The translations under genes were made by a program, and so were the position numbers. Source: Acidimicrobiales bacterium (lineage in GTDB: Bacteria > Actinomycetota > Acidimicrobiia > Acidimicrobiales > RAAP-2). From it: 38,896 nt of DNA. The stretch covers positions 1 to 38,896 of the forward strand of contig JASHYA010000156.1 in assembly GCA_030043315.1 (NCBI GenBank), in the 5' to 3' direction. The notes beneath the pieces are model-generated. The model ran no database searches and was not told the origin of the DNA. It saw only the letters and a program-made list of their open reading frames with translations. This document shows, piece by piece, positions 1-8,659 of the stretch; within the stretch, counting starts at the first letter, position 1, and every line of letters begins with the position of its first letter.

Positions 1-120
1 GGATCGCCCCTGTCGCGAACGGGCCAGGGACGACGGGCCACTCCTTTCGCCGGGGATCGGCACTCCCACGGGTCGAGCCGTCCCGATCGACGGGTAACGT
101 CGCCGGAGGACCTGCAGACT

Positions 121-1203
121 GTGGCCTTGGCCGAGACCGTGAGCTCACGCGTGGATCGCTCGAATCCCCTTCGTGCGCGGTGGCGCGGCGCCCGCTCGCC
201 CCTTCTCGCGGGTACCGTCCTCGCGGTCGTCGCGACCGCCATCTGGTCAGGCAATTTCGTCGTCGCCAGAGCACTTCGCCAGACGACGTGGCCCGTGGAG
301 CTGGACTTCTGGCGCTGGCTGGTGGGCTTGGCCGTCCTCGTCCCCTTCTCGCTCCGGGGACTTCGCGCTGACTGGCCGGCCATCAAGCGGCACTGGCGAT
401 ACCTGCTCCTCAGCGGAGTCGTCGGGGTGTCCGCATTCAACACGCTGCTGTACTTCGCGGGGGAGACGACGTCCGCGATAAACCTCTCCCTCCTCGCGGT
501 GGCATCGCCCATCTTTCTCGTCCTCCTCACCGCCCTGATCGACCGGAAGCGTCTCAGCTGGCGCCGCGCCGCAGGTCTGTTCATCGGAGCGTGCGGCGTT
601 GTCGTCCTCATCAGCGGTGGGTCCGTGAAGGTGCTGTCCAATCTCTCCTTTCACGAGGGGGACCTCATCATGCTGTTGGCGACCGCGCTCTTCGCGGTCT
701 ACAGCGCCCTCGTCCGTCACAAGCCGGCCGAGGTTCGTGGTCTGTCCTTCCTCGTCGCCTCGATCGCGGCCGGCCTCGTCGTGCTCCTGCCCGTCTACCT
801 CGCTCAGGCGCTCACGACCGCGTCCACGCCCGTCCACGGCGAGACGATCCTCGGCGTCGGCTACGCGGGGATCGGAGCGTCCGCGCTCGCCTACCTTGCG
901 TGGAATCGGTCCATCGCATTGATCGGCACGGCGAGGGCGGGGTTCGTCTACTACCTGATTCCCGTCTTCACCGGCGTGGAAGCGGTGGTGCTGCTCAGAT
1001 CCGGCGTCTCGGTCGCTCAGGCGGTGAGCCTCGTCTTGATCGTGGGCGGCATCGTCATGGGCAGCCGAAATGCCGGGACAGACGCGCGGGGGCCCCAGCG
1101 TGAGCCCCAGGCCCGCACGGCGAATGACGCGGACGACGCTCACGTGGGTACGATCGCCCAGGCGAGCCGTGCGTGCGGCCCCGGCCCGAAGGAGGATCGA
1201 TGA
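121..1203 (+). CDS. EamA/DMT-family transporter
   Basis: GTG-start ORF with about 10 hydrophobic segments; EamA-like motifs (WSGNFVVARALRQTTWPVELDFWRW ... GIGASALAYLAWNRSIALIG). Confidence 0.85.
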   Translation: MALAETVSSRVDRSNPLRARWRGARSPLLAGTVLAVVATAIWSGNFVVARALRQTTWPVELDFWRWLVGLAVLVPFSLRGLRADWPAIKRHWRYLLLSGVVGVSAFNTLLYFAGETTSAINLSLLAVASPIFLVLLTALIDRKRLSWRRAAGLFIGACGVVVLISGGSVKVLSNLSFHEGDLIMLLATALFAVYSALVRHKPAEVRGLSFLVASIAAGLVVLLPVYLAQALTTASTPVHGETILGVGYAGIGASALAYLAWNRSIALIGTARAGFVYYLIPVFTGVEAVVLLRSGVSVAQAVSLVLIVGGIVMGSRNAGTDARGPQREPQARTANDADDAHVGTIAQASRACGPGPKEDR

Positions 1204-1589
1204 TCGGCGAGAAGGTCATGCATTTCCAGGGCAAGGGCACGGACCTTGCAGAGCTGCAACAGAAGATCTCTTCGTACCTCGAGTCCGACGGCTTCACCGT
1301 GCAGAGCTCCGACCCGAGCACACAGGGCACCCTGCTGCAGGCGAAGAAGGGCGGCTTCCTGCGAGGCGTCGTCGACGCCGACCGGGCGCTGTCGATCCTC
1401 ATCTCGGGCACGCCTGAGGACTTCACCTTGAAGATCGGCATCGGCAAGTGGGTGGAGCACCTCGGGGTGATGGCGGTGGAGACGCTGGTCGTCTCGGAAC
1501 TGTTCCTCGTGGTGGACGTGGGGGAGACCGCGTGGAATTTCGAGATCGAGGACAAACTCGCGAAGCAGATCGAGTCGCTCGTGGGATAA
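1200..1589 (+). CDS. Conserved hypothetical protein
   Basis: ATG at 1200 (MIGEKVMHFQGKGTD...) overlaps the upstream stop (ATGA) and is preceded by AGGAGG; family not recognised. Confidence 0.65.
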   Translation: MIGEKVMHFQGKGTDLAELQQKISSYLESDGFTVQSSDPSTQGTLLQAKKGGFLRGVVDADRALSILISGTPEDFTLKIGIGKWVEHLGVMAVETLVVSELFLVVDVGETAWNFEIEDKLAKQIESLVG

Positions 1590-1644
1590 ATCCCTCACCT
1601 TCGACGACGCGCACCGCGTCGCGACCACCCGGCCCGCGCGGGTG

Positions 1645-1917
1645 TCAGCGTGGGCCGGTGGACGATCCTGACGCAAGACGCCGGAGCGGCGGCAACGTCG
1701 GTGGCGGTTGCCGGCGCGGCGGGAGCCGCTCGAGCAGCCGCGTCGTCGCTGCGGCGATCTCCTCCACGGCCTCTCCGAATGCGGCATCGTTCGCGACCGA
1801 GGTCCGCGCGACCCCGCTGACCTTGCGGACGTACTGGCGGGCCGCCGCCTCGATCTCCTCTGCGGTGGCCGCCGGCTCGAGGCCACGCAACGTGGTGATG
1901 TTCCGGCACACGCGCAC
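1645..1917 (-). CDS. DUF2277-family protein
   Basis: VCRNITTLRGLEPAATAEEIEAAARQYVRKVSGVARTSVANDAAFGEAVEEIAAATTRLLERL matches the CRNI...QYVRKISG pattern typical of DUF2277. Confidence 0.75.
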   Translation of the reverse strand: MRVCRNITTLRGLEPAATAEEIEAAARQYVRKVSGVARTSVANDAAFGEAVEEIAAATTRLLERLPPRRQPPPTLPPLRRLASGSSTGPR

Positions 1918-1931
1918 ATCCTAGGTACCGG

Positions 1932-2891
1932 TCACCCCTCGCCGTCGACGAGCTCGACGTCCTGGGGGCCGTCGAACACCGCGACGAACGTGCAGCCGCG
2001 TGCACCCGCGGGCGCGTGGTGCATCACAGTGCCCGCTGGAAAGTGGCAGTACGAGCCGGGCCCGAGCCGTTCGCCCTCGACCTCGAGCTCGCCGTCCAAG
2101 ACGATGAAGGTGTGGGCGGCGCTGTGACGGTGCGACGCGGCCGTCAGTCCCGGCGGGTAGCGGATGAGATAGTGCTCCGCGCCGGTCAGAGGGTGGCGGT
2201 ACAGGAGGTGGACCCCGATGGGCCGGTCGTAGATCTCGAGCGCGGCGTCGCGCAGCTCCCGGCCTGCGAGGTCCGGGATCCGGACGACCGTCGCGGCCAC
2301 CGGGAGCGTCGGGTCGGGACAGCCGTCCACGTGCTGGGCCCGCCACTCCTGCTCGAGGATCGCGAAGTCGAGCTCGTCCGACCACTCCCCTTTGAAGCAC
2401 TCGTTCTCCCTGAGGTGCGCTTCTTCGCGCATCCCGAGCCGTCTTGCCAGCCGCGCCGACGGCGTGTTCCGCAGATCAACCCTGGCGGTGACGCGGTGCA
2501 GCCCCAGGTCGTCGAAGGCCAGGTGAAGCAGGCCGTGGACTGCCTCCGTGGCGTAGCCGTGCCGCGCGTACCCGGGATGGAAGACGTAGCCGACCTCTCC
2601 GCTCCGGTGCTCCTCCGAGGTCCAGCGCAACAGGACGTCGCCGATCAGGACACCTTCGCCGACGAGCTCGACCCCCAGGCCGAGGGACTGCCCGTCTTCG
2701 TCGAGCCCACGCCGCGCCCAGTGGGTCGCGAGCTGCTCGCGTACCGCGTCCGCGTCCATCGGCTCGAACGGCACGTACCGGCACACCTCCGGCAACGACC
2801 GGTAGGTGACGAGCCCATCGAGATCTGCCTGGGTGAGCGGCCGCAGCACGAGCCTCTCCGTACGGATCGGGTAGCGCGGCACGAGGCCCAT
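1932..2891 (-). CDS. GNAT (RimJ/RimL-type) N-acetyltransferase fused to a C-terminal cupin domain
   Basis: N-terminus: IRTERLVLRPLTQADLD...GEVGYVFHPGYARHGYATEAVHGLLHLAFDDLGLHRVTARVDLRN. C-terminus: SHRHSAAHTFIVLDGELEVEGERLGPGSYCHFPAGTVMHHAPAGARGCTFVAVF (cupin). Confidence 0.85.
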   Translation of the reverse strand: MGLVPRYPIRTERLVLRPLTQADLDGLVTYRSLPEVCRYVPFEPMDADAVREQLATHWARRGLDEDGQSLGLGVELVGEGVLIGDVLLRWTSEEHRSGEVGYVFHPGYARHGYATEAVHGLLHLAFDDLGLHRVTARVDLRNTPSARLARRLGMREEAHLRENECFKGEWSDELDFAILEQEWRAQHVDGCPDPTLPVAATVVRIPDLAGRELRDAALEIYDRPIGVHLLYRHPLTGAEHYLIRYPPGLTAASHRHSAAHTFIVLDGELEVEGERLGPGSYCHFPAGTVMHHAPAGARGCTFVAVFDGPQDVELVDGEG

Positions 2892-2906
2892 CGCCCCAGC
2901 GTCCCC

Positions 2907-3491
2907 TCAGGAAGCCACGAGCTCGACGAGGGCAGTGACCGTCGCCCAGTTGCGCGCCGTGCCCTCGCGCATCGGGGTGCGGTTCGTGCCTCCCCGGCCG
3001 AGCTCCACGCCGAGCGCACTGCGTCCGAACCCGTCCGGGGTCCACAGGTAGAGCGCTCGCCCGACGACGCGCGCGTCGTCTCGAGATCCCTTCCCCCGTG
3101 CACGTCCGACGGCGGCGGCGACCGCCGCGACGCCTCCTTCGTCCGGTGGTTGGGGGAGGAACGCGACGTGCAGCAACCGATGGTCGGTCACGCCCGGGAA
3201 CGGGTTGACCCGGACGACGTCCATGAGCTCCGCAGCCCGCACGACGATCACCGAGACGTGCACGCCCAGTCGCTCGGCGATCGTCGCCTCCATGGCTCTG
3301 GCGATCGTCGGGTCCTTGGCGCCGGGCGCTCGTGCAGCGAACACGACGTTGCCGCTCTGGAGGTAGGTGACGACCTCTTCGTGGCCGAGCGACTCGACCA
3401 CCTCGCGCAGGACCGGCATCGAGATCCTGTTGGCGCCCGACACGTTCACGCCGCGGAGCAGCGCGACGTGCGACCGCGCCCTGGCCGTCAT
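2907..3491 (-). CDS. DUF1697 domain-containing protein
   Basis: HVALLRGVNVSGANRISMPVLREVVESLGHEEVVTYLQSGNVVF is the characteristic DUF1697 N-terminus. Confidence 0.85.
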   Translation of the reverse strand: MTARARSHVALLRGVNVSGANRISMPVLREVVESLGHEEVVTYLQSGNVVFAARAPGAKDPTIARAMEATIAERLGVHVSVIVVRAAELMDVVRVNPFPGVTDHRLLHVAFLPQPPDEGGVAAVAAAVGRARGKGSRDDARVVGRALYLWTPDGFGRSALGVELGRGGTNRTPMREGTARNWATVTALVELVAS

Positions 3492-3501
3492 CGCGGCGGC
3501 T

Positions 3502-3879
3502 TCAGCTCCCGTCGGAGTCGGAGGCGTCCCCTCGCAGCCGAGATGCCATCGCCGACATCACCTGGAGGGCGAACATCGGCGTCTCCTGGACGAGGAAGAG
3601 GAACCGCTTTTGGTCGATCGCCGCGAGCACGCAGTCGGTCACCGCAACCGCTGTCGCGGAGCGTGGCGTCTTGTCGATCAGCGCCATCTCGCCGAAGACG
3701 TCGTCGGGGCCGAGCGTCCTCAGCACCTTGCCGGCCGAGCGGAGCTCCAACGTGCCGTCGACGATCCCGTACATCTCCTGGCCGGCGTCACCCTCGCGGA
3801 AGACGGCGGTGCCCGCGGGCACCTCCAGCGTCCGCTGGGCGTTCAAGAACAGGCCCGTGACCCGCATCAGCGCCTCCAC
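3502..3879 (-). CDS. Stand-alone cyclic nucleotide-binding domain protein
   Basis: EVPAGTAVFREGDAGQEMYGIVDGTLELRS...LGPDDVFGEMALIDKTPRSATAVA: cNMP-binding fold without an HTH domain. Confidence 0.8.
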   Translation of the reverse strand: MEALMRVTGLFLNAQRTLEVPAGTAVFREGDAGQEMYGIVDGTLELRSAGKVLRTLGPDDVFGEMALIDKTPRSATAVAVTDCVLAAIDQKRFLFLVQETPMFALQVMSAMASRLRGDASDSDGS

Positions 3880-3956
3880 CGTCTGGGTTCGACCGGATGG
3901 TCGACCGACGTGACGCTACTGCGCTCGACGCCGCCGATCGCACGGTGCTGCGCCGG

Positions 3957-4409
3957 TCAGATGAAGCCCGGCTCACCCAGCTCTTCGTCGGTGACGGTCC
4001 GCGCGCAGGTGGGACAGTACCAGTGGGCCTCGAGCGCCGTTCCGCACTCGTCGTGAACGGGGCCATCGACGGGCGTCCCCGCCTGCTCGGCCCCCCAACG
4101 AGCGAGGAGCCGTACCGCACCGGCGAGGTCCCGTCCCGAGACAGTGAGCCCGTAGCTGTAGCGCGGCGGACGACTCGAGTACGGGGTCGCGACGACCAAC
4201 CCGAGCCCCTCCAAGTGGCGGAGCCGTTGCGCGAGCACGTTCGAGGCGATCGCACCGAGCGACTCCTGCAGCTCGTTGAAGCGCATGGCCCCGCCAAGCA
4301 GGGCGCTCACCACGAGGAGGGACCACCGGTCGCCGATCCGGGTGAGCGCCGCGTCCAGTCCGTCGTCTGGTCGTTCCTGCATGTGCGCCATTTTCGCCTC
4401 CGGTGTCAC
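3957..4409 (-). CDS. HxlR-family winged-helix transcriptional regulator
   Basis: DAALTRIGDRWSLLVVSALLGGAMRFNELQESLGAIASNVLAQRLRHLEGLGLVVATPYSSRPPRYSYGLTVSGRDL, plus a C-terminal Cys-rich ribbon (ECGTALEAHWYCPTC). Confidence 0.85.
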   Translation of the reverse strand: MTPEAKMAHMQERPDDGLDAALTRIGDRWSLLVVSALLGGAMRFNELQESLGAIASNVLAQRLRHLEGLGLVVATPYSSRPPRYSYGLTVSGRDLAGAVRLLARWGAEQAGTPVDGPVHDECGTALEAHWYCPTCARTVTDEELGEPGFI

Positions 4410-4425
4410 GAGTCGCCAGGACCGG

Positions 4426-4445
4426 TAGTAACTTGCAAGTTACTA
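4426..4445. promoter_or_regulatory. Perfect 20-bp palindrome TAGTAACTTGCAAGTTACTA in the hxlR/protease divergent intergenic region; probable operator
   Basis: The sequence equals its own reverse complement over 20 bp. It is AT-rich in a GC-rich window and lies 17 bp upstream of the HxlR start. Confidence 0.7.
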
Positions 4446-4476
4446 GTTACAAGGGATCAGCGAGGGAGGACCTCAA

Positions 4477-5391
4477 GTGGCAGTGATCGAGGAAATGCAG
4501 CAGGCCGTGGAGCAGGTGGCGGATAAGGCGGCGGCGAGTGTCGTGCGGATCGGCCGCGGACCCGGCCGTGGCGCCGGGATCGTGATCGGTGACGGTGCGG
4601 TCCTGACCAACGCGCACAACCTCCGGGGGGCCGAGACGACGGTCAGCTTCGCCGACGGGCGGGTCGAGCAGGGCACGGTCGCCGGCGTCGACGTGGACAG
4701 CGATCTGGCGGTGGTGCACGTGCCGACCGCCGGCGCCCCGGCGCTCGAGTGGCACGAGGGTGACCTCGGCCTCGGGGCGACGGTGTTCGCGGTGACTTCG
4801 CCCGCTGGCGGTGGCGTGCGGGTCACCGTCGGCACGGTCTCGTCCTCGGCCCGACCTTTCCGCGGTCCGAGGGGACGCCTCGTCCCGGCCGGCGTCGAGC
4901 ACACCGCGCCGCTCGCTCGCGGCTCGTCGGGCAGTCCGGTCGTCGACGCGGCCGGCACGTTGGTCGGCGTGAACACCCACCGGATCGGTGAGGGCTTCTA
5001 CCTCGCCATCCCGGCCGACGCCGATCTCCGCCGCCGCGTGGACGCGCTCGCCCGTGGGGAGTCGCCCAGCCGTCGGTACCTCGGCCTTGCGCTGCTGCCG
5101 TCGCGGGCGGCGCGACGCCTGCGGGCGGCGGTCGGGCTCCCCGGGCGCGAGGGTCTGCTCGTGCGGGCAGTCGACGAGGACGGCCCCGCAGCGCGAGCCG
5201 GCGTCCGCGCGGGGGACCTCCTCGTCGAGGCCGGCGGGCAGCCGCTCGGCTCCCCTGACGACCTCTTCGACGTGCTCGGCGCGCTGACGGACGGCGAGGC
5301 GCTGGACCTCCGGGTCGTGCGGGGCGCAGACGAGCTCGACATCCGGGTGACGTTCGTCGAGTCCGGCGGCGAGGAGTCGGGGACGGCATGA
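4477..5391 (+). CDS. Trypsin-like serine protease with C-terminal PDZ domain (HtrA-like, S1C), no evident signal peptide
   Basis: TNAHNL (His), DSDLAVVHV (Asp), ARGSSGSPVVD (Ser), then the PDZ stretch GLLVRAVDEDGPAARAGVRAGDLLVEAGGQPL. RBS gagggagga before the GTG start. Confidence 0.85.
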   Translation: MAVIEEMQQAVEQVADKAAASVVRIGRGPGRGAGIVIGDGAVLTNAHNLRGAETTVSFADGRVEQGTVAGVDVDSDLAVVHVPTAGAPALEWHEGDLGLGATVFAVTSPAGGGVRVTVGTVSSSARPFRGPRGRLVPAGVEHTAPLARGSSGSPVVDAAGTLVGVNTHRIGEGFYLAIPADADLRRRVDALARGESPSRRYLGLALLPSRAARRLRAAVGLPGREGLLVRAVDEDGPAARAGVRAGDLLVEAGGQPLGSPDDLFDVLGALTDGEALDLRVVRGADELDIRVTFVESGGEESGTA

Positions 5392-6404
5392 CCACGGCCG
5401 TCGTCACCGGTCTGGACGGGACGTCCGCGCTCGACGAGGTGGGGACGCCCGACGGGGGCGAGGCGCTCGACGCCTACTCGGCCGTCGTCAGCTCCGTCGT
5501 CCGGACCCTCTCGCCTGCGGTGGCGAGTGTCCGGATCCCCGGCCGCGGGGCAGGTCGCGGCGGGGCGGGCTCTGCGGTCGTGATCGCGCCCGACGGTCTG
5601 CTCGTGACCTCCGCTCACGTGGTCGGTGCAGCGAGTGGCGGCTCTGCTGCGTTCGGCACCGGCACGGAGTGGGAGTTCGACGTCGCTGGGACCGACCCGC
5701 TCTCCGATCTCGCCGTTCTCCGCCTGCGGCTCTCCTCGGCCGATGCGCCGCCGCGGGCCGCGGCGCTCGGTGACGCGGAGGGGCTCGTCGTCGGGCAGCT
5801 CGTCGTGGCCGTGGGCAACCCGCTCGGGTTCGCCGGTTCGGTGAGCGCGGGCGTCGTGAGCGGGCTCGGTCGCTCGCTCGCGACGTCCTCGGGCAGCGCC
5901 ACCCGTGTGGTGGACGACGTCATCCAGACCGACGCCGCCCTGCACCCTGGCAACTCCGGGGGCGCGCTCGCCGACGGCCGCGCACGGGTGGTCGGGATCA
6001 ACACCGCGGTGGTCGGACCGTGGGTGGGTCAGGGACTGGGCATGGCGGTGCCGATCAACGCCACGACGCGACGCATCATCGCGTCCCTCATCAGGGACGG
6101 GCGGGTGAAGCGCGCGCACCTCGGCATCGCGGGTGGACCGAGGCCGCTTCCCCCGGACCTCCGCCGGGCCGACCAGAAGGCGGCGATCGAGGTGACGATG
6201 GTCGTCGGTGCGAGCCCGGCGGCTCGAGCCGGCGTCCGCACCGGCGACGTGCTGCTGTCGGTGGACGGTCAGTCGGTGCAGAGCGTCGCCCAGCTCCAGG
6301 GCCTCATGGGCGAGGGGAGCATCGGGCGTGAGGTACCGGTCACGGTGTGGCGCGGCGGTCGCACCGTCGACCTCGTCGTCGTCCCCGAAGAGCTCCGCGC
6401 CTGA
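5388..6404 (+). CDS. Trypsin-like serine protease with PDZ domain (HtrA-like, S1C), no evident signal peptide
   Basis: TSAHVV, DPLSDLAVLRL, QTDAALHPGNSGGAL, PDZ stretch VVGASPAARAGVRTGDVLLSVDGQSV. The start overlaps the previous stop (ATGA). Confidence 0.88.
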   Translation: MTTAVVTGLDGTSALDEVGTPDGGEALDAYSAVVSSVVRTLSPAVASVRIPGRGAGRGGAGSAVVIAPDGLLVTSAHVVGAASGGSAAFGTGTEWEFDVAGTDPLSDLAVLRLRLSSADAPPRAAALGDAEGLVVGQLVVAVGNPLGFAGSVSAGVVSGLGRSLATSSGSATRVVDDVIQTDAALHPGNSGGALADGRARVVGINTAVVGPWVGQGLGMAVPINATTRRIIASLIRDGRVKRAHLGIAGGPRPLPPDLRRADQKAAIEVTMVVGASPAARAGVRTGDVLLSVDGQSVQSVAQLQGLMGEGSIGREVPVTVWRGGRTVDLVVVPEELRA

Positions 6405-6499
6405 CGCGGGGCACGCCCACGAGCGTACCGGCGGAGCTCACCGTTCCTCGGTGGGTGCCCGGGGGCCGCACCGGACGGGCCGACCCGTTCGGGGTGCCG

Positions 6500-7360
6500 T
6501 CACCGCTCGACGAGCCGAAGCGGTTCACCGAGCGGCGGCATCGCGCCGACGTGCCCGAGACACGCCCGCGCCGAGAGACGCGCAAGCTCGGGACCTCCGA
6601 CTATCCACCCGGCAGCAAACGCGTCACCGGCGCCCGTGGCGTCCCGCACGGTCTCCGCCTCGAGCGCCGCCCAGGTCCTCTGTCCGTCGGCGTCGTGGAG
6701 CACGAACCCGCTACTGCCGAGCTTGACCACCATGGTCGTCCCCTCGATGTGGCCGATGGCTCCGCGCTCCGCGTCGTTCGCGAAGACGACGTCCGGTGAG
6801 CAGGCACCGATCCGCCGGTTCGCCTCGGAGGCGCCGACCGACTCGACGAGCGTCGCCGCGGACACGTCCACGCTGACGGTCGCCCCCATCCCGTGCGCAT
6901 ACCCGGCGGCGACGGTCGCCGCTGCCCCGGCATCCGGACCGAAGAGCGAGTACCCGGAAACGTGCAGCCAGTCGCATCCTCGGAACCACTCCGCCCGGAT
7001 GTCGTCCGCGCACAGTCCCGCCGCCGCTCCCCGGTCCGAGACCATGGACCGCTCTCCCCCCGGAGTGACGAGCGAGACGACCGTTCCCGTCGGTTCCCGA
7101 CCGCCGGTCTCCCGAGACCCGAGCAGCTCCACCCCGTGACGGTCGAGAAGGCCCGCGACCAGGTCGCCGGCGAGATCGTCTCCCACCTTCGACACGACGG
7201 CAGCCCGCGCGCCGAGCGCGCTGCACCAGGCGGCGACGTTGCTCGCCTGGCCGCCGTTGGAGAGCGAGATACGACCGGGAACGTCGTCGTCGACCACCGG
7301 AAGTCTCGAGAGCTCGACGACAACGTCGACGACCGCGTCACCAATCGTGCAGACGAACAT
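6500..7360 (-). CDS. PfkB-family carbohydrate/nucleoside kinase
   Basis: CTIGDAVVDVVVEL...GGQASNVAAWCSALGARAAVVSKVGDDLAGD and the C-terminal DATGAGDAFAAGWI signature. Confidence 0.88.
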   Translation of the reverse strand: MFVCTIGDAVVDVVVELSRLPVVDDDVPGRISLSNGGQASNVAAWCSALGARAAVVSKVGDDLAGDLVAGLLDRHGVELLGSRETGGREPTGTVVSLVTPGGERSMVSDRGAAAGLCADDIRAEWFRGCDWLHVSGYSLFGPDAGAAATVAAGYAHGMGATVSVDVSAATLVESVGASEANRRIGACSPDVVFANDAERGAIGHIEGTTMVVKLGSSGFVLHDADGQRTWAALEAETVRDATGAGDAFAAGWIVGGPELARLSARACLGHVGAMPPLGEPLRLVER

Positions 7361-7374
7361 GCGGCGGGTCCCTG

Positions 7375-7458
7375 CTATCCCAGCTCGTTCACGAGGGCGC
7401 AGACGAGCTCCTCATCCGCGAAGCTCGGGTCGAGCGTCCGGACCGGCCTGCGGTACAT
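7375..7458 (-). CDS. Candidate 27-aa small ORF between the nucleoside hydrolase and PfkB kinase genes
   Basis: MYRRPVRTLDPSFADEELVCALVNELG*. The ATG overlaps the nucleoside hydrolase stop (TGATG) and the ORF ends 14 nt before the kinase ATG. Confidence 0.35.
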   Translation of the reverse strand: MYRRPVRTLDPSFADEELVCALVNELG

Positions 7459-8420
7459 CATGCGAGTTTTCGCAGCGCTTCGATGATCAACTCGTACAAG
7501 GCCTCCGAATCGATGCGCACGGGGACCCGGTGGCGCGGGTCGAGATGCTCGAGGTCGCGACCCGCGGGCGGCTCCCTAGCTTCTGCGAAGCGAACCACGG
7601 TCGTCCCGGCAGTCCAGCGCCCGGTCAGTTCCACATCGATGGCCGCCGACCTCGTCTCGAAGATCTCAGGCGAGAGGACGTATGCGATCGCACACGGGTC
7701 GTGCACAGGTGGGTCGCTCAAATCCGTGTGGCGCAGATAGGCGCCTCGGTAGAACTCGAGCAGCCGCGAGACGAACCCGCCAACGGGAGTGCCGAGCTCC
7801 TCGATCCGCCGCTGCACGTGCCGGGTACAACCGGCCTGGTGGGTCACGTCGAGCGTGACCATCGTCACCGACCACGGCGCGCCGAAGACGATAGCGGCCG
7901 CCTCCGGATCGACGAAGATGTTGAACTCCGCCGTCTGGGTGACGTTCCCGGGCCCGTAGGCGCCGCCCATGATCACGAACTCGTGGACCGCTTGGGCAAC
8001 CCGGGGCTCTCGACGCAGCGCGGCAGCGACGTTGGTGAGCGGCCCGGTTGCGACGAGGCTCACGTCGCCCGGTGATGACATCACGCTCTCGACGATGAAG
8101 TCCACCGCATGGCCCGAGCTGGCGTCGCGGTCCGGAACGATCCTGGACGGGCCGTCCAGCCCGCTCTCTCCGTGGAACCGTGGTGCGGTGCGCAGGGGAC
8201 GGACGAGCGGCCGATCGTGTCCGGCGAAGACAGGGATGTCGCCGATCCGACCGACGGTCGCGACAGCCAGCGCGTTACGGGTCGTCTTGTCCAAGGTCTG
8301 ATTACCGGCGACCGTCGTGATCCCGACGAGCTCGGCCCTCGTCGTACCGGCCGCGAGGAGGATCGCAATGGCGTCGTCGTGGCCGGGATCGCAGTCGAGA
8401 AGGATGCGCTTCGTCGTCAA
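7458..8420 (-). CDS. Nucleoside hydrolase (IunH/RihA-like)
   Basis: RILLDCDPGHDDAIAILLAAG...GITTVAGNQTLDKTTRNAL...VFAGHDRPLVR: canonical DxDPGxDD nucleoside hydrolase signature. Confidence 0.92.
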   Translation of the reverse strand: MTTKRILLDCDPGHDDAIAILLAAGTTRAELVGITTVAGNQTLDKTTRNALAVATVGRIGDIPVFAGHDRPLVRPLRTAPRFHGESGLDGPSRIVPDRDASSGHAVDFIVESVMSSPGDVSLVATGPLTNVAAALRREPRVAQAVHEFVIMGGAYGPGNVTQTAEFNIFVDPEAAAIVFGAPWSVTMVTLDVTHQAGCTRHVQRRIEELGTPVGGFVSRLLEFYRGAYLRHTDLSDPPVHDPCAIAYVLSPEIFETRSAAIDVELTGRWTAGTTVVRFAEAREPPAGRDLEHLDPRHRVPVRIDSEALYELIIEALRKLA

Positions 8421-8659
8421 CGTTGAGCCGTCCAGGGCACGTCTCCACCTCGTCGCACGACGCGACGATTCTGCGTCCTGCCCTCGACCTCAGACTACGC
8501 AGGCGCCCACGTGAGATCCAAGAAGAACCCGACCCCGGACGGCAGGCGATGGTCGAGGACGCAACGTGCGGACCTCACGACCGATGATTGACCGGCCGCC
8601 GATCGAGAACCGACCCGCCACCGGTCTGCACGCGTGGTCGTCTCGGCTATACATGCCCG

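Noticed and set aside
2016-3860. 614-aa plus-strand ORF
   Set aside because: Antisense to the GNAT-cupin, DUF1697 and cNMP genes; shadow ORF.
6405-6499. Possible hairpin GGGCACGCCCAC ... GTGGGTGCCC between the second protease and pfkB
   Set aside because: Arms do not pair without a 2-nt bulge and the loop is long; too weak to call a terminator.
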